Of a DNA stretch of 64,000 nt, positions 17,998-26,858 are shown in pieces (position 1 is the first letter of the stretch; each line of letters opens with the position of its first letter). The DNA comes from JBHENC01 sp051000345. GTDB taxonomy: Bacteria; Acidobacteriota; Blastocatellia; Pyrinomonadales; Pyrinomonadaceae. Location: positions 12,040 to 76,039 of the forward strand of contig JBPCOJ010000009.1 in assembly GCA_051000345.1 (NCBI GenBank). Reading direction: 5' to 3'. Under the pieces are notes generated by a model. The model worked only from the letters and a program-made list of their open reading frames with translations. It was not told the origin of the DNA and did not search any database. The position numbers and the translations under genes were made by a program.

Positions 17998-19020
17998 CTA
18001 TCGTTGGCCGTCTAGATACGCGCGCACTTTTTTCATGTCTTCCCACGTTTCGCGTTTTTTCGTCGGGTCGCGCAAAAGATATGCGGGATGAAACGTCGGC
18101 ATAACTTTGATGCCGTTGTAGTCCTGAAAAATGCCGCGCAGTTTAGTAATGCCTTCCTTTGTGTCGAGCAAGTTTTTCATCGCCGTGTTGCCGAGTACAA
18201 CAATTATTTCGGGTTGCACGACGGCGATTTCACGTATCAAAAAAGGCTTGCAGATTTTGGCTTCGGCGAGCACGGGCGTGCGATTGTTGGCAGGGCGGCA
18301 GCGATTGACGTTGCCGATAAAAACGTCCGCGCGTTTCATGCCGATGGCTTCGATGATTTTGTTGAGCAGTTGCCCTGCGCGCCCGACAAACGGCTTGCCC
18401 TGTGCGTCTTCGTCTGCGCCGGGAGCTTCGCCGACGAACATCAAACGCGCTTCGCGGTTGCCGTCCGAGTTAACGACCTGCGTGCGGCCTTCGCAACAAA
18501 GCGTGCAGCGCATACATGTCGGCGTGATGTCGGCGCGTATGTCTTCGAGCGTTTCATCGGGACGGGCGAGGCTCGCATCATCCTGCGGCGTGATTTCGCC
18601 GAACAAAGTTTCGCGCGGCGCGGGCGTGGCTTCGGCCTGCGATGTGTCGGTTCGTTTAGCCATGTCTGTTGTTCCCGTCGGTTCAAAGGATTGTTTGCGG
18701 AAGAGCGCAGAAGGAGCATCATCAGCATCATTAACGGGCGGCGATAATTGTTGCGAGCGCGTCGGCGGTGTCGCGTTTGTAACGGCGGCGGCATTGCGCG
18801 CGAGAGCTGACTGACTGGTTGTGCCTTTGCCTGTCTGACTCGCTGCATGACTCGTTGCGTGTGCGCGCGCGCTTACGTTGGCGGATGGCGATGCGGCGGT
18901 GTTTTGCACGGCGGCGGTTTCCGCGAATTCAATGCCAAGTTCGCGCGCGTAAGTTAATTGCTCGCCGAGTTCCGTTGCGAGCGCAAGCATTTCGTTTTTC
19001 ATTTGCGATGCGTCGTTCAT
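17998..19020 (-). CDS. Family 4 uracil-DNA glycosylase with N-terminal extension
   Basis: A 340-residue protein. The first 165 residues are low-complexity (Ala/Thr/Ser/Gln-rich) and probably disordered. The C-terminal glycosylase carries the four [4Fe-4S] ligands (CMRCTLC, NVNRC, AKICKPF), motif A GEAPGADEDAQGKPFVGRAG and motif B HPAYLLRDPTKKRETW. It should remove uracil from DNA to start base-excision repair. Family 4 enzymes are typically about 200-240 residues, so the extension is extra. The start at 19020 is 10 bases after coaBC, suggesting one transcript. Confidence 0.88.
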   Translation of the reverse strand: MNDASQMKNEMLALATELGEQLTYARELGIEFAETAAVQNTAASPSANVSARAHATSHAASQTGKGTTSQSALARNAAAVTNATPPTRSQQLSPPVNDADDAPSALFRKQSFEPTGTTDMAKRTDTSQAEATPAPRETLFGEITPQDDASLARPDETLEDIRADITPTCMRCTLCCEGRTQVVNSDGNREARLMFVGEAPGADEDAQGKPFVGRAGQLLNKIIEAIGMKRADVFIGNVNRCRPANNRTPVLAEAKICKPFLIREIAVVQPEIIVVLGNTAMKNLLDTKEGITKLRGIFQDYNGIKVMPTFHPAYLLRDPTKKRETWEDMKKVRAYLDGQR

Positions 19021-19030
19021 CGAAGTCTTT

Positions 19031-20329
19031 TCAATCTGCGCCGGAGCTTACAGACTCCACTGTGATTTGATCGGGCGCGGCGACGCTTTTTTCATCGCGG
19101 CGAAGGTGCGCGATTTGATCCAAAATGCTGTGCGCGGCTTCGAGTTTGGAAACAAGCGGAACTTCGAGCGGCAGATTGTCTGCGCGTTTGATAATCGTGA
19201 TTGCATTGGTCGCCGTATCAAAGCCTGCGCCGTCGCGCGTGATGTCGTTGGCGACGATCATATCCAGATTCTTGCGCGATAATTTATCGAGCGCGTGAGC
19301 AATCACATTGTCGGATTCAGCGGCGAAGCCGACGACGAGCAATCCGTCGTGGCGGGCGCGCGCGACTTCCGCGAGAATGTCCACCGTCGGTTCGAGCACA
19401 AGCGTTAAGTCTTCGCCGGATTTTTTGATTTTGCTTGCGGCGCGCATAACAGGCCGGTAATCGGCAACCGCCGCCGCCGCGACGAAGATAGTTGCATAGG
19501 GCAATTCCTTTATCGCCGCCGCGTGCATGTCGGCGGCTGATGCGGCGCGAATGATGCGAGTCCCGGCGGGTTCCTGCGCGGTTGTGACGCCCGCCACAAT
19601 CGTCACTTCTGCTCCGCGCGCGCGCGCCGCTTCCGCCACCGCAAAGCCCATGCGTCCCGATGAGCGGTTTGAAAGAAAGCGCACGGGGTCAATTTCTTCG
19701 CGCGTTGCTCCGGCGGTGATAAGCACGCGCTCACCCACCAAATCCTGCGTGTTATGAATTGCTCCCGCATTTAAGATTTCGAGCGCGGCGGCAACGATTT
19801 TTTCCGGCTCGCTCAAGCGTCCCATGCCGACTGTGCCGCAGGCCATTTCGCCCGCGTTTGGTTCGACGAAGCGCACTCCGTCGCGGCGCAGTTGCGCGAG
19901 GTTGCGCCCCGTCGCCGGATGATTCCACATCGTGGTGTTCATCGCGGGCGCGACGAGCACGGGCGCTGTCGAGGCCAGATAAGTTGACGTGATAAAATCG
20001 TCGGCGATGCCGCCCGCGAATTTGGCGATGATGTTCGCGGTGGCGGGCGCAACGAGCAGCAAATCGACGCTTTGCGAAAATGTAATGTGCGCAATCGGGT
20101 CTGGATTGTCGGGCGCATAATCGTCCACGACGACGTGCGCGCCGGAGAGCGCGCGAAACGTCAGCGGCGTGATGAATTCGCAGGCGCGTTTTGTCATGGC
20201 GACGCGCACAGTGTGACCTGCCTGTTGCAGCCCGCGCAAAACCTCCGCAGCCTTGTACGCAGCGATGCCGCCGCTCACGCACAAAGCGATTCTTTTGCCG
20301 TCGTGCCGATGCGCTGCATTATTATTCAT
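19031..20329 (-). CDS. coaBC: Bifunctional phosphopantothenoylcysteine decarboxylase/phosphopantothenate-cysteine ligase
   Basis: A 432-residue fusion catalysing two consecutive steps of coenzyme A synthesis. The N-terminal flavoprotein CoaC domain has VSGGIAAYKAAEVLR, the active-site histidine in PDPIAHITFSQ, PAMNTTMW (PXMNxxMW) and MACGTVGMGRLSEP. The C-terminal CoaB domain has ITAGATREEIDPVRFLSNRSSG, SKIKKSG and NDITRDGAGFDT. Length is typical. It is first in the minus-strand run leading to the two glycosylase genes. Conserved genomic partners such as rpoZ are not immediately upstream. Confidence 0.93.
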   Translation of the reverse strand: MNNNAAHRHDGKRIALCVSGGIAAYKAAEVLRGLQQAGHTVRVAMTKRACEFITPLTFRALSGAHVVVDDYAPDNPDPIAHITFSQSVDLLLVAPATANIIAKFAGGIADDFITSTYLASTAPVLVAPAMNTTMWNHPATGRNLAQLRRDGVRFVEPNAGEMACGTVGMGRLSEPEKIVAAALEILNAGAIHNTQDLVGERVLITAGATREEIDPVRFLSNRSSGRMGFAVAEAARARGAEVTIVAGVTTAQEPAGTRIIRAASAADMHAAAIKELPYATIFVAAAAVADYRPVMRAASKIKKSGEDLTLVLEPTVDILAEVARARHDGLLVVGFAAESDNVIAHALDKLSRKNLDMIVANDITRDGAGFDTATNAITIIKRADNLPLEVPLVSKLEAAHSILDQIAHLRRDEKSVAAPDQITVESVSSGAD

Positions 20330-20493
20330 GTGGTGTTGTGGCGCGCTTATATGTCATTTCACTTCAACGAAAATGTAGCACTGCCGGGAGCGGACACGCA
20401 ACGCACACTTGCGCGCGGCTTTCCCGATGCCGATAATAAAGCTCGCTCGAAAGTCTCCCGCGAGCATTCGATGTAAGAAGACGTAACGGAACT

Positions 20494-20592
20494 CGCCACA
20501 GAGAGGAAAACAGTTTTTAGTTTTGAGTTTTCGGTTGGAAGCACAGATCAAGTATCTTATTCTACTGAAAACTGTTTCATTGTCTCTGTCGT
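20494..20592. repeat. Intergenic hairpin of AGTTTTC-type 7-mers (locus B)
   Basis: The left arm runs CCACAGAG, then AGTTTTT, AGTTTTG, AGTTTTC (20512-20532). The right arm has ACTGAAA, ACTGTTT (20564-20577), then TTGTCTCTGT. It is the same repeat vocabulary as the hairpin at 14062-14201, but shorter and more degraded. It occupies most of the 269-base gap between the divergent coaBC and 20599 genes and ends just before the latter's ATG. Confidence 0.65.
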
Positions 20593-20598
20593 TAATTT

Positions 20599-21243
20599 AT
20601 GAAACGGACTAAACTCTTTTTTCTCGCCAGCATAAGTTTAATACTCGCGGCTCTGCCCGTCTGCGGCGTGGCGCAGCATCGCGGGCGCGCGGTCACGACA
20701 GCCGCCGCGCAGTCGGACGCGGAGTTCGGCCCCGTTGTGCGCGCTTATCTGGGTTATCTGCGAAGCGAGCTGGAGGTTGTCGATGACCGCGCGAGCCGCC
20801 GCGAAATCAGCCCCGCATACTATCGCCGCAATGTGAATCGCATACGCGCTCTACGGCAGATTGCCGTGCGAACGGCGCGCGAAAGCAACAACGATTATTT
20901 GCCGGAGTTCGAGGCAGTAACGCGCGACGAATTCGGCAGTCTCTTTGAAACGCCGCCGCGCCCGGAAATGTTTCGCACAGGCGAGGTGCTCAACAACACG
21001 TTTCGATTTCTCGGCGTGATACGCATGGTAGATGTCTTTTACGTTTTTGCGCGGCTCGATCCGTATGAGCAAGCAGAGCTAATGCAAAAGAGCGCACCCG
21101 CGCCCGCCGCCTCGCCTTTGCCCGCTGCTTCCGCCCACCCTGCTTTAGCGCCCGTCGTCAACTCAAAGGCACCGACAACGGCGCAACCCGGCACGCCATC
21201 GACAGCGGCGCGCCCGCGACGTTCGGGTACGACGCCGCCCTAA
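20599..21243 (+). CDS. Secreted protein of unknown function with Pro/Ala-rich tail
   Basis: A 214-residue protein. An N-terminal signal peptide (MKRTKLFFLASISLILAALP, likely cleaved after GVA) precedes a helical domain rich in arginine and glutamate (LGYLRSELEVVDDRASRREI, YYRRNVNRIRALRQIAVRTA). A low-complexity Ala/Pro/Thr/Ser tail of about 50 residues follows. No enzyme motif was recognised. The fold is probably an all-helical periplasmic domain followed by a disordered linker. It lies 53 bases ahead of another unknown gene. Function is not assigned. Confidence 0.6.
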   Translation: MKRTKLFFLASISLILAALPVCGVAQHRGRAVTTAAAQSDAEFGPVVRAYLGYLRSELEVVDDRASRREISPAYYRRNVNRIRALRQIAVRTARESNNDYLPEFEAVTRDEFGSLFETPPRPEMFRTGEVLNNTFRFLGVIRMVDVFYVFARLDPYEQAELMQKSAPAPAASPLPAASAHPALAPVVNSKAPTTAQPGTPSTAARPRRSGTTPP

Positions 21244-21296
21244 TTCAATCTCTTGTATAAATCCGGCCTGTTCAAAAAATATCCACACGAACTTCT

Positions 21297-21635
21297 ATGC
21301 AGCAAACCGAACTTTTCAAGGAGCGAATGGAAACAAGCGCGGTTGACGCGGAGCAAATCGTGTTGTATGCGCTCGGCGATTTTCAGGCGCGCGGCAAAGT
21401 TTTAGCCGAAAGGCCGCTGCCGCTCGACCGTTTGCGCGGAGCCTTAAGGCGCGCGGCGGAAGTTTTCAACGTCGCCGAGTTGGACAACAATCGCGCCGTC
21501 GCCGCTTTGAATGCGCTCGGCGCAGACGTGCGGCAAGTGCCGACATACGTCGCCAAGCATCCGTTTCGCGTCATCGTTTCGGAAACTCTGGCGGAACGAG
21601 CGCGTTTCGCTTACGAAGAACAGCAAGAAAAGTAG
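21297..21635 (+). CDS. Hypothetical protein, 112 residues
   Basis: Starts at ATG 21297. It is a soluble, mostly helical protein (ERMETSAVDAEQIVLYALGD, RLRGALRRAAEVFNVAEL) ending in an acidic/glutamine-rich tail. It has no transmembrane segment, cysteines or metal motif. A +-strand run of open frames (20599, 21297, 21779) suggests possible co-transcription, though the 143-base gap after it includes a TTGACA (21733-21738) that may begin a new unit for the prenyl synthase. Not recognised as any family. Confidence 0.55.
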   Translation: MQQTELFKERMETSAVDAEQIVLYALGDFQARGKVLAERPLPLDRLRGALRRAAEVFNVAELDNNRAVAALNALGADVRQVPTYVAKHPFRVIVSETLAERARFAYEEQQEK

Positions 21636-21778
21636 TTTCGCAAAGACGCATATTTTTGTGAGACGCGTGCCGTATCCCCGTAACGCCTGACATATATTTT
21701 TCCGATCCGAACGAAACACCGAACCTGTTGTGTTGACACTAAAATCGTGATGATACGAAAAATTTCAGAACGCAGCGC

Positions 21779-22741
21779 ATGAGCACGCAAGCCAAATCCT
21801 ATCACGCACAAATCGAGCTATGGAGTTATGTAGCGCGCGTGCGCCCGGAAATCGAAGACGCCTTGTTGCGTTATCTGCCCGTCGCGCCCGCGCTCGTCGA
21901 GACACAGTTTAACGACGCTCTGCGGCACGCTTTGTTTCCGGGCGGCAAGCGGCTTCGTCCCGTCCTCACCTTGCTCGGTGCGGAGATTGTCGGCGGGCGT
22001 GCGAGCGATGTTTGGGCGGCAGCGGTGGCAGTCGAATACGTGCATACGAGTTCGCTCATCTTCGACGATTTGCCGTGCATGGATAATGCGAGTGAGCGGC
22101 GCGGTTGTGCTTCGCTGCACGCGCGCTACGGCGAAGGCTTGGCTGTCCTCGTCGCGCTCGCTTTGATGAACGCTTCTTACGGACTCTTGTTCGACGGCGT
22201 GATTGCTGAACAAGCAACACGCGCCGTCAATGCGCACCGCGAGCTTGTCGAATGTATCGGCGCGCGCGGAATGGTCGCAGGGCAAAGCATCGATCTGGCA
22301 GAAAGCGCTGACCAAGTGCGTCGTGGCTTGGACGCTGTGACGATTGATAAAGCGAGCGACAGTGATGAAGCGCGTGAAGCGGATGATGCTGTGCGAAATC
22401 TGAAAACGTCTGCCTTGATGCGGCTCGCCTTGCGCGTCGGCGCGATTCTTTCGGGCGCGACGGATCGGCAACTCGCGGCGCTCTCTCGTTATGCCGAACT
22501 GATCGGCGAAGCTTATCAAACAAGCGATGATCTGCTTGATCTGCGAGAGGATGCGCTGCTCTCAACCGCGACAACCAGACGCGCAACCTTCGCCAACGAA
22601 CGCGGCGCGCCGGACACGAAAAGACGCGTCGCCGATTATGTTGCTGAAGCGAAGCGCGCGCTCACGGCGGAGTTCGGCACAACGCCGCCCGCGCGACTAC
22701 TCTGCGACATGGCCGACTACATCGCCGCGCGCGAAGCTTAA
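21779..22741 (+). CDS. Polyprenyl diphosphate synthase (FPP/GGPP synthase family)
   Basis: A 320-residue trans-prenyltransferase. GGKRLRPVL binds the IPP diphosphate (residues 55-63). The first aspartate-rich motif is DDLPCMDN at residues 96-103, a DDx4D type as in bacterial enzymes, and the second is DDLLDL near the C-terminus. Usually residues after the first motif read N-D-D-L-R-R-G; here they are NASERRG. An IspA- or GGPP-type product cannot be decided, but adjacency to phytoene synthase favours GGPP for carotenoids. The two genes are separated by about 30 bases. Confidence 0.87.
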   Translation: MSTQAKSYHAQIELWSYVARVRPEIEDALLRYLPVAPALVETQFNDALRHALFPGGKRLRPVLTLLGAEIVGGRASDVWAAAVAVEYVHTSSLIFDDLPCMDNASERRGCASLHARYGEGLAVLVALALMNASYGLLFDGVIAEQATRAVNAHRELVECIGARGMVAGQSIDLAESADQVRRGLDAVTIDKASDSDEAREADDAVRNLKTSALMRLALRVGAILSGATDRQLAALSRYAELIGEAYQTSDDLLDLREDALLSTATTRRATFANERGAPDTKRRVADYVAEAKRALTAEFGTTPPARLLCDMADYIAAREA

Positions 22742-22769
22742 ACCCTTCCTCACGCGCATTCGCATTTCA

Positions 22770-23702
22770 ATGTCTTGGCAAACTGCACAGCTTCCCGCGC
22801 ACACGCCCGACGCAACGAACGACATTGAAGCAGCCTATCGCTATTGTCGTGAAACGACGTGCACGCACGCCAAAAGTTTTTACTTCTGCACGCAGTTTTT
22901 GCCGCGTCGAAAGCGTCGCGCGATTTATGCGATGTATGCGCTGTGCCGCCATGTAGACGATGCTGTTGACGCCGTCGGCGCGCAGGATGAAACAACTGCG
23001 CAAAAAGCAATCGCCATCTGGCGCGAAGAACTCGATGCCGTTTACAAAGGAACGTCGCTTTCTTCAAACGCGCTCGTTCCGGTGCTCGATCCCGTCCTCA
23101 TTGCGTGGCGCGATATGCTGCGGCGGTATGCGATCAAGCAGGACTTGCCGCTTGAATTGATGCGCGGCGTATTGATGGACACGCACATCAAACGCTACGA
23201 GACTTGGGAAGAATTGCGCGTTTACTGTTACCGCGTGGCCTCCGTCGTCGGGCTGATGTCGTCGGAAATTTTCGGCTACACGAAACCCGAAACGCTTCTT
23301 TACGCGGAAGCGCTCGGACTCGCCATGCAACTGACGAACATCCTGCGCGACATCGGCGAAGACGCGCGCCTGAACCGCATTTATTTGCCGCAGGAAGATA
23401 TGCGGCGTTTCAGTTACACGGAAAACGAATTGATGCGCGGCGAACTAAACGACAACTTTCGCGCGCTGATGCGTTTTCAAATCGAAAGAGCGCGCGCGTT
23501 TTACCGTGAAGCCGAAAAGGGGATTCCTCTTTTGAATAGGGACGCGCGCTTTACCGTGCTGCTCGCGGCCAGATTGTACGCGCGCATCTTGGATGCCATC
23601 GAGCGCAACGATTACGATGTGTGGACACGCCGCGCGCATCTTTCGCTGGCAGGAAAACTTTGCGCCGCGCCGCATATCTGGCGTGAATCGCGCAAACTTT
23701 AA
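22770..23702 (+). CDS. crtB: Phytoene/squalene synthase family protein
   Basis: A 310-residue protein from ATG 22770. A longer open frame extends upstream, but overlaps the prenyl synthase and lacks family similarity. Motifs: KSFYFCTQFLPRRKRRAIYA, the first aspartate motif CRHVDDAVD, YCYRVASVVGLMSSEIFG, and the second motif NILRDIGEDARLNRIYLP. The pattern is that of phytoene synthase, which condenses two GGPP molecules. Its partner desaturase-like gene lies at 62126-63598, far away. Diapophytoene or squalene synthase activity is not excluded by sequence. Confidence 0.88.
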   Translation: MSWQTAQLPAHTPDATNDIEAAYRYCRETTCTHAKSFYFCTQFLPRRKRRAIYAMYALCRHVDDAVDAVGAQDETTAQKAIAIWREELDAVYKGTSLSSNALVPVLDPVLIAWRDMLRRYAIKQDLPLELMRGVLMDTHIKRYETWEELRVYCYRVASVVGLMSSEIFGYTKPETLLYAEALGLAMQLTNILRDIGEDARLNRIYLPQEDMRRFSYTENELMRGELNDNFRALMRFQIERARAFYREAEKGIPLLNRDARFTVLLAARLYARILDAIERNDYDVWTRRAHLSLAGKLCAAPHIWRESRKL

Positions 23703-23902
23703 CTTCCACGCACGGCGTAAATTGTTGTTGCCGCGCTCCGCCGTCTGCTATCATTCACGCGCTTCAAGCGAGTTTCATTTTCATCTCTTGCTGTCTCTCG
23801 AAAAATTACATTACTTGCGAAAGTCACCGATGTTCTACGGCTTTTGCTTTCGGTTAAAATGACTTTTGCAGAAAATCCGTTGCGTTCCTCACATTGATCC
23901 TT

Positions 23903-25006
23903 ATGGCACTTTACGAAGTTACTTCTGACAATCTCGATGAGATCAAGCAAACCACTTTCGACCAAGCTGGCTTGCGCGAAAGAACCGACATCCAACGCTT
24001 ATTGAAGAAACAGATTAATGTAATCCTGCCCGACACTTTGGTGATTGCTGAAGAGTTCGGTGAGTGGGAAGAATCGAAGCGGCGCATTGATCTGCTCGCG
24101 CTGGACATGAACGCCAATCTCGTCGTCATCGAACTGAAAAGAACCGAAGACGGCGGACACATGGAACTGCAAGCCATTCGCTACGCCGCGATGGTTTCAA
24201 CGATGACGTTTGACCGCGTCGTGGACATCTACGGGCGTTATCTGGCTCAAAACGGCGGCGATACGGAGCAAGCGAGAGAAAGGATTTTGGAATTTCTCGG
24301 GCGTGAAGAAGCCGACGAAGATTCATTCGCGCAAGACGTGAGAATCGTTTTAGTGTCAGCCAACTTCTCAAAGGAATTAACAACAGCGGTCATGTGGCTG
24401 AACAAGCGGGAGCTAGATATTCGTTGCATCCGCCTTACTCCTTATCAAGACAGCGGGCGCGTGCTAATTGACGTGCAGCATGTTATTCCGCTTCCCGAAG
24501 CCGCTGAGTATCAGATTAAAATCCGAGAAAAAGAACAAAAGGAACGTAAAGAAAAAGCCGAACGACTTCCCTTATTTAGATTCTGGGAAAGCCTTCTTGC
24601 CTTAGGCGAAAGAAGAACGGCACTTCACGCTAGGATGTCACCTTCGGAGCGTCCTTACATGGGCGTGAGCGCGGGCATCGGCGGGGTTGGTTACTGGTAT
24701 AACCTCTCGCAGCACGGAAGCCGTGTTGAACTTTATATTCGTCGTGGAGATGTTACAACCAACAAAAAAATCTTCGGTGAATTGCTGTTTCACAAAGATG
24801 AAATAGAAGGCGTTTTTGGAGAACCGCTATCGTGGCAACGACTTGATAAGAAGATCGCTAGTCGAATCGCTTACGATATGACTATTGGCGGCTACAAAGA
24901 CGACGAAGCTAATTGGCAAACAATTCAAACTGCGATGATTGACGCAATGGTTCGCCTTGAGAAAGCTCTTTCGCCGTTTATCGCCGGATTGACGAGCTTA
25001 AAATAA
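23903..25006 (+). CDS. PD-(D/E)XK nuclease-like protein with C-terminal DUF4268
   Basis: About 367 residues from ATG 23903. The N-terminal domain carries the nuclease-core pattern EEFGEWEESKRRIDLLALD, then LVVIELKRTEDGG: acidic residue, then D in IDLLALD, then ELK. A lysine/glutamate-rich helix (EKEQKERKEKAE) joins it to a C-terminal DUF4268-like domain (FWESLLAL, GVSAGIGGVGYWY, ELYIRRGD). Proteins of this kind occur as solitary genes and are suspected of nucleic-acid or defence roles. No methyltransferase or helicase is nearby. The gene is somewhat A+T-rich towards its end. Functional assignment is inference. Confidence 0.72.
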   Translation: MALYEVTSDNLDEIKQTTFDQAGLRERTDIQRLLKKQINVILPDTLVIAEEFGEWEESKRRIDLLALDMNANLVVIELKRTEDGGHMELQAIRYAAMVSTMTFDRVVDIYGRYLAQNGGDTEQARERILEFLGREEADEDSFAQDVRIVLVSANFSKELTTAVMWLNKRELDIRCIRLTPYQDSGRVLIDVQHVIPLPEAAEYQIKIREKEQKERKEKAERLPLFRFWESLLALGERRTALHARMSPSERPYMGVSAGIGGVGYWYNLSQHGSRVELYIRRGDVTTNKKIFGELLFHKDEIEGVFGEPLSWQRLDKKIASRIAYDMTIGGYKDDEANWQTIQTAMIDAMVRLEKALSPFIAGLTSLK

Positions 25007-25064
25007 CAAGCCTCTTTCATAGCGCGCTCGCAGTCTTAAATCTAAAAGCCGGATTGTTCTTATC

Positions 25065-26510
25065 ATGCCAAAAGCACTGAACGGCAACATCACGCTCCTG
25101 CGCGGCCTCGGACTCGTCGCCGCGATTTCGATTGTCGTCGGCAATGTGATCGGCACGGGCGTGTTTCTCAAGACGCGTGTGATGACTTGCAATGTCGGAA
25201 CTCCGGGCATGGTCATCAGTGTGTGGGTCGCCGCCGGATTGCTCTCTTTGGCAGGCGCGCTCACTTACGCGGAACTCGCCGCGATGATGCCGAAGGCGGG
25301 CGGCGAATATATTTTTGTGCGCGAGGCTTACGGCGCTCGGATGGGTTTCCTGTACGGCTGGATGCAATTCTTTATCGCCAAGGCGGGCGGGTTGGCGGCA
25401 ATCAGCATCGGCTTTGCGATCTTTCTCAATGCGCTGCTGAACGGCGCGCTCGGCGGCAATCTCTTCACCGTCTCGCCGTTTGGCTATCAACTCGGCTTCG
25501 GGAAATTGCAAGTCGTCGCTGTCGGGATGATTGTCGTTGTTACATTGATTAACTGCGCGGCGGTTTCCGTCAACGGAAATATTGCGACGGTTTTGATGTT
25601 GATTAAAATTGCGCTGGTGCTGGCGGTGGGCATCGGCGCTTTTTTATTTGCGCGCGGCGATTGGACGCACTTTGCGCTTCAGAACGCGGGCGGCGCGTGC
25701 GAGGGCGTGGGTAGTAATGCTCGTGCCGGACTCGCCGGTTTCGGCGCGGCGATGCTCGGCGCGCTGTGGGCATACAACGGTTGGAATGAATTGACGTTCG
25801 TCGCGGGCGAAGTTAAGAATCCGCAACGCAATATTCCGCTCGCGCTCATCGGCGGAATGATCGCAGTCACGCTGCTTTATATCTTCGTCAACCTTGCGTA
25901 CTTTTACGTGCTGACGCCGACGGAAATAGCAAACGTCACGGCGGCTTCATCCGTTGCAACTGAAGTGGCGCGAAAGTTTTTGGGGCCATTTGCCGTGAGT
26001 TTGATTGCGCTTGCGCTGCTGGCCTCAAGCTTCGGTACATTGCATATAGGAGTCTTGACGGGCGCGCGCGTGCCTTATGCGATGTCGCAGCATGGCCTCT
26101 TTTTTCAAAATCTGGCGCGCCTCAACGCGCGGACGCGAGTTCCCGTCAGGGCTTTGATCGTGCAGGCGGCGTGGGCGTGCGTGCTCACGCTATCGGGTTC
26201 ATTCGACGCGCTGACGGATTACTCGATTTTCGGCTTATGGATATTTTACGGATTGGTGACGGCTTCCGTTTTTATCTTTCGGCGGAGAATGCCCGATGCC
26301 GTGCGCCCGTATCGCACATGGGGCTATCCCGTTGTTCCCGCGCTTTTTCTGCTCGTCACGGCGGCATTGCTTTTTAAGACACTGCAAACATCGCCGCGTC
26401 AATCGTTTGGCGGCCTCTTTTTGATTGCGCTCGGCTTGCCTGTTTACTGGTATATGTCGCGCCGCGCAAAGGATGCGCCGGAGGTTGCAGATGCCGGTAC
26501 GTTACCGTAA
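25065..26510 (+). CDS. APC-family amino acid permease
   Basis: A 481-residue membrane protein with about twelve hydrophobic segments. The APC signature occurs at the N-terminus (RGLGLVAAISIVVGNVIGTGVFLKT), and YAELAAMMPKAGGEYIFVREAYG is the conserved segment around helix 3. FAYNGW-like WAYNGWNELTFVAGEVKNPQRNIP marks the helix 6 to 7 region. It resembles LAT/SLC7-type exchangers such as SteT. It probably imports or exchanges amino acids, with the substrate undetermined. It stands alone, 58 bases after the DUF4268 gene and in the same direction. Confidence 0.88.
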   Translation: MPKALNGNITLLRGLGLVAAISIVVGNVIGTGVFLKTRVMTCNVGTPGMVISVWVAAGLLSLAGALTYAELAAMMPKAGGEYIFVREAYGARMGFLYGWMQFFIAKAGGLAAISIGFAIFLNALLNGALGGNLFTVSPFGYQLGFGKLQVVAVGMIVVVTLINCAAVSVNGNIATVLMLIKIALVLAVGIGAFLFARGDWTHFALQNAGGACEGVGSNARAGLAGFGAAMLGALWAYNGWNELTFVAGEVKNPQRNIPLALIGGMIAVTLLYIFVNLAYFYVLTPTEIANVTAASSVATEVARKFLGPFAVSLIALALLASSFGTLHIGVLTGARVPYAMSQHGLFFQNLARLNARTRVPVRALIVQAAWACVLTLSGSFDALTDYSIFGLWIFYGLVTASVFIFRRRMPDAVRPYRTWGYPVVPALFLLVTAALLFKTLQTSPRQSFGGLFLIALGLPVYWYMSRRAKDAPEVADAGTLP

Positions 26511-26858
26511 ACTAACAGCCATCGGTTTACCGCAAACTGATCGAAAATCAAGTCGGATAAAGCAAACAATTATTTCGGATTGGCATGGCGCTTGAAAAAA
26601 AAGCGTCGGCTACTCGGATTTTACGCAAATGTTTGTTGACAGAGAACTTGGATTCGTGTAAAAAGGCGTTGATATCGAAGCCCTCTGTGGCTCATCATGC
26701 CTGCTTTTTTAAGGGATGTTGCAGCGTGGACGCCATTAAACTGTCGGGACGAAGCCTTAGCAAACGAGCCGATGCATCGTTCCTTGCGTGTTTTCTCACA
26801 GACGATGTGCGGCGCGCTTTCAAACAAAATTTTGTTTCACTTTTCGGGAGGAAGATTA
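26511..26858. other. Long leader region upstream of the FecR-like gene
   Basis: A 348-base stretch with no gene that I can support. It holds a candidate promoter near 26636-26664 and leaves a leader of about 190 bases before the FecR-like gene. The leader shows no evident riboswitch consensus, but a GGGAGGAAG ribosome-binding site precedes the ATG at 26859. Confidence 0.5.
26636..26664 (+). promoter_or_regulatory. Putative promoter of the FecR-like gene
   Basis: TTGACA (26636-26641), a 17-base spacer and TAAAAA (26659-26664, four of six bases). It is a good spacing and perfect -35 in an A+T-richer intergenic stretch. The transcript would have a leader of about 190 bases. Confidence 0.5.
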
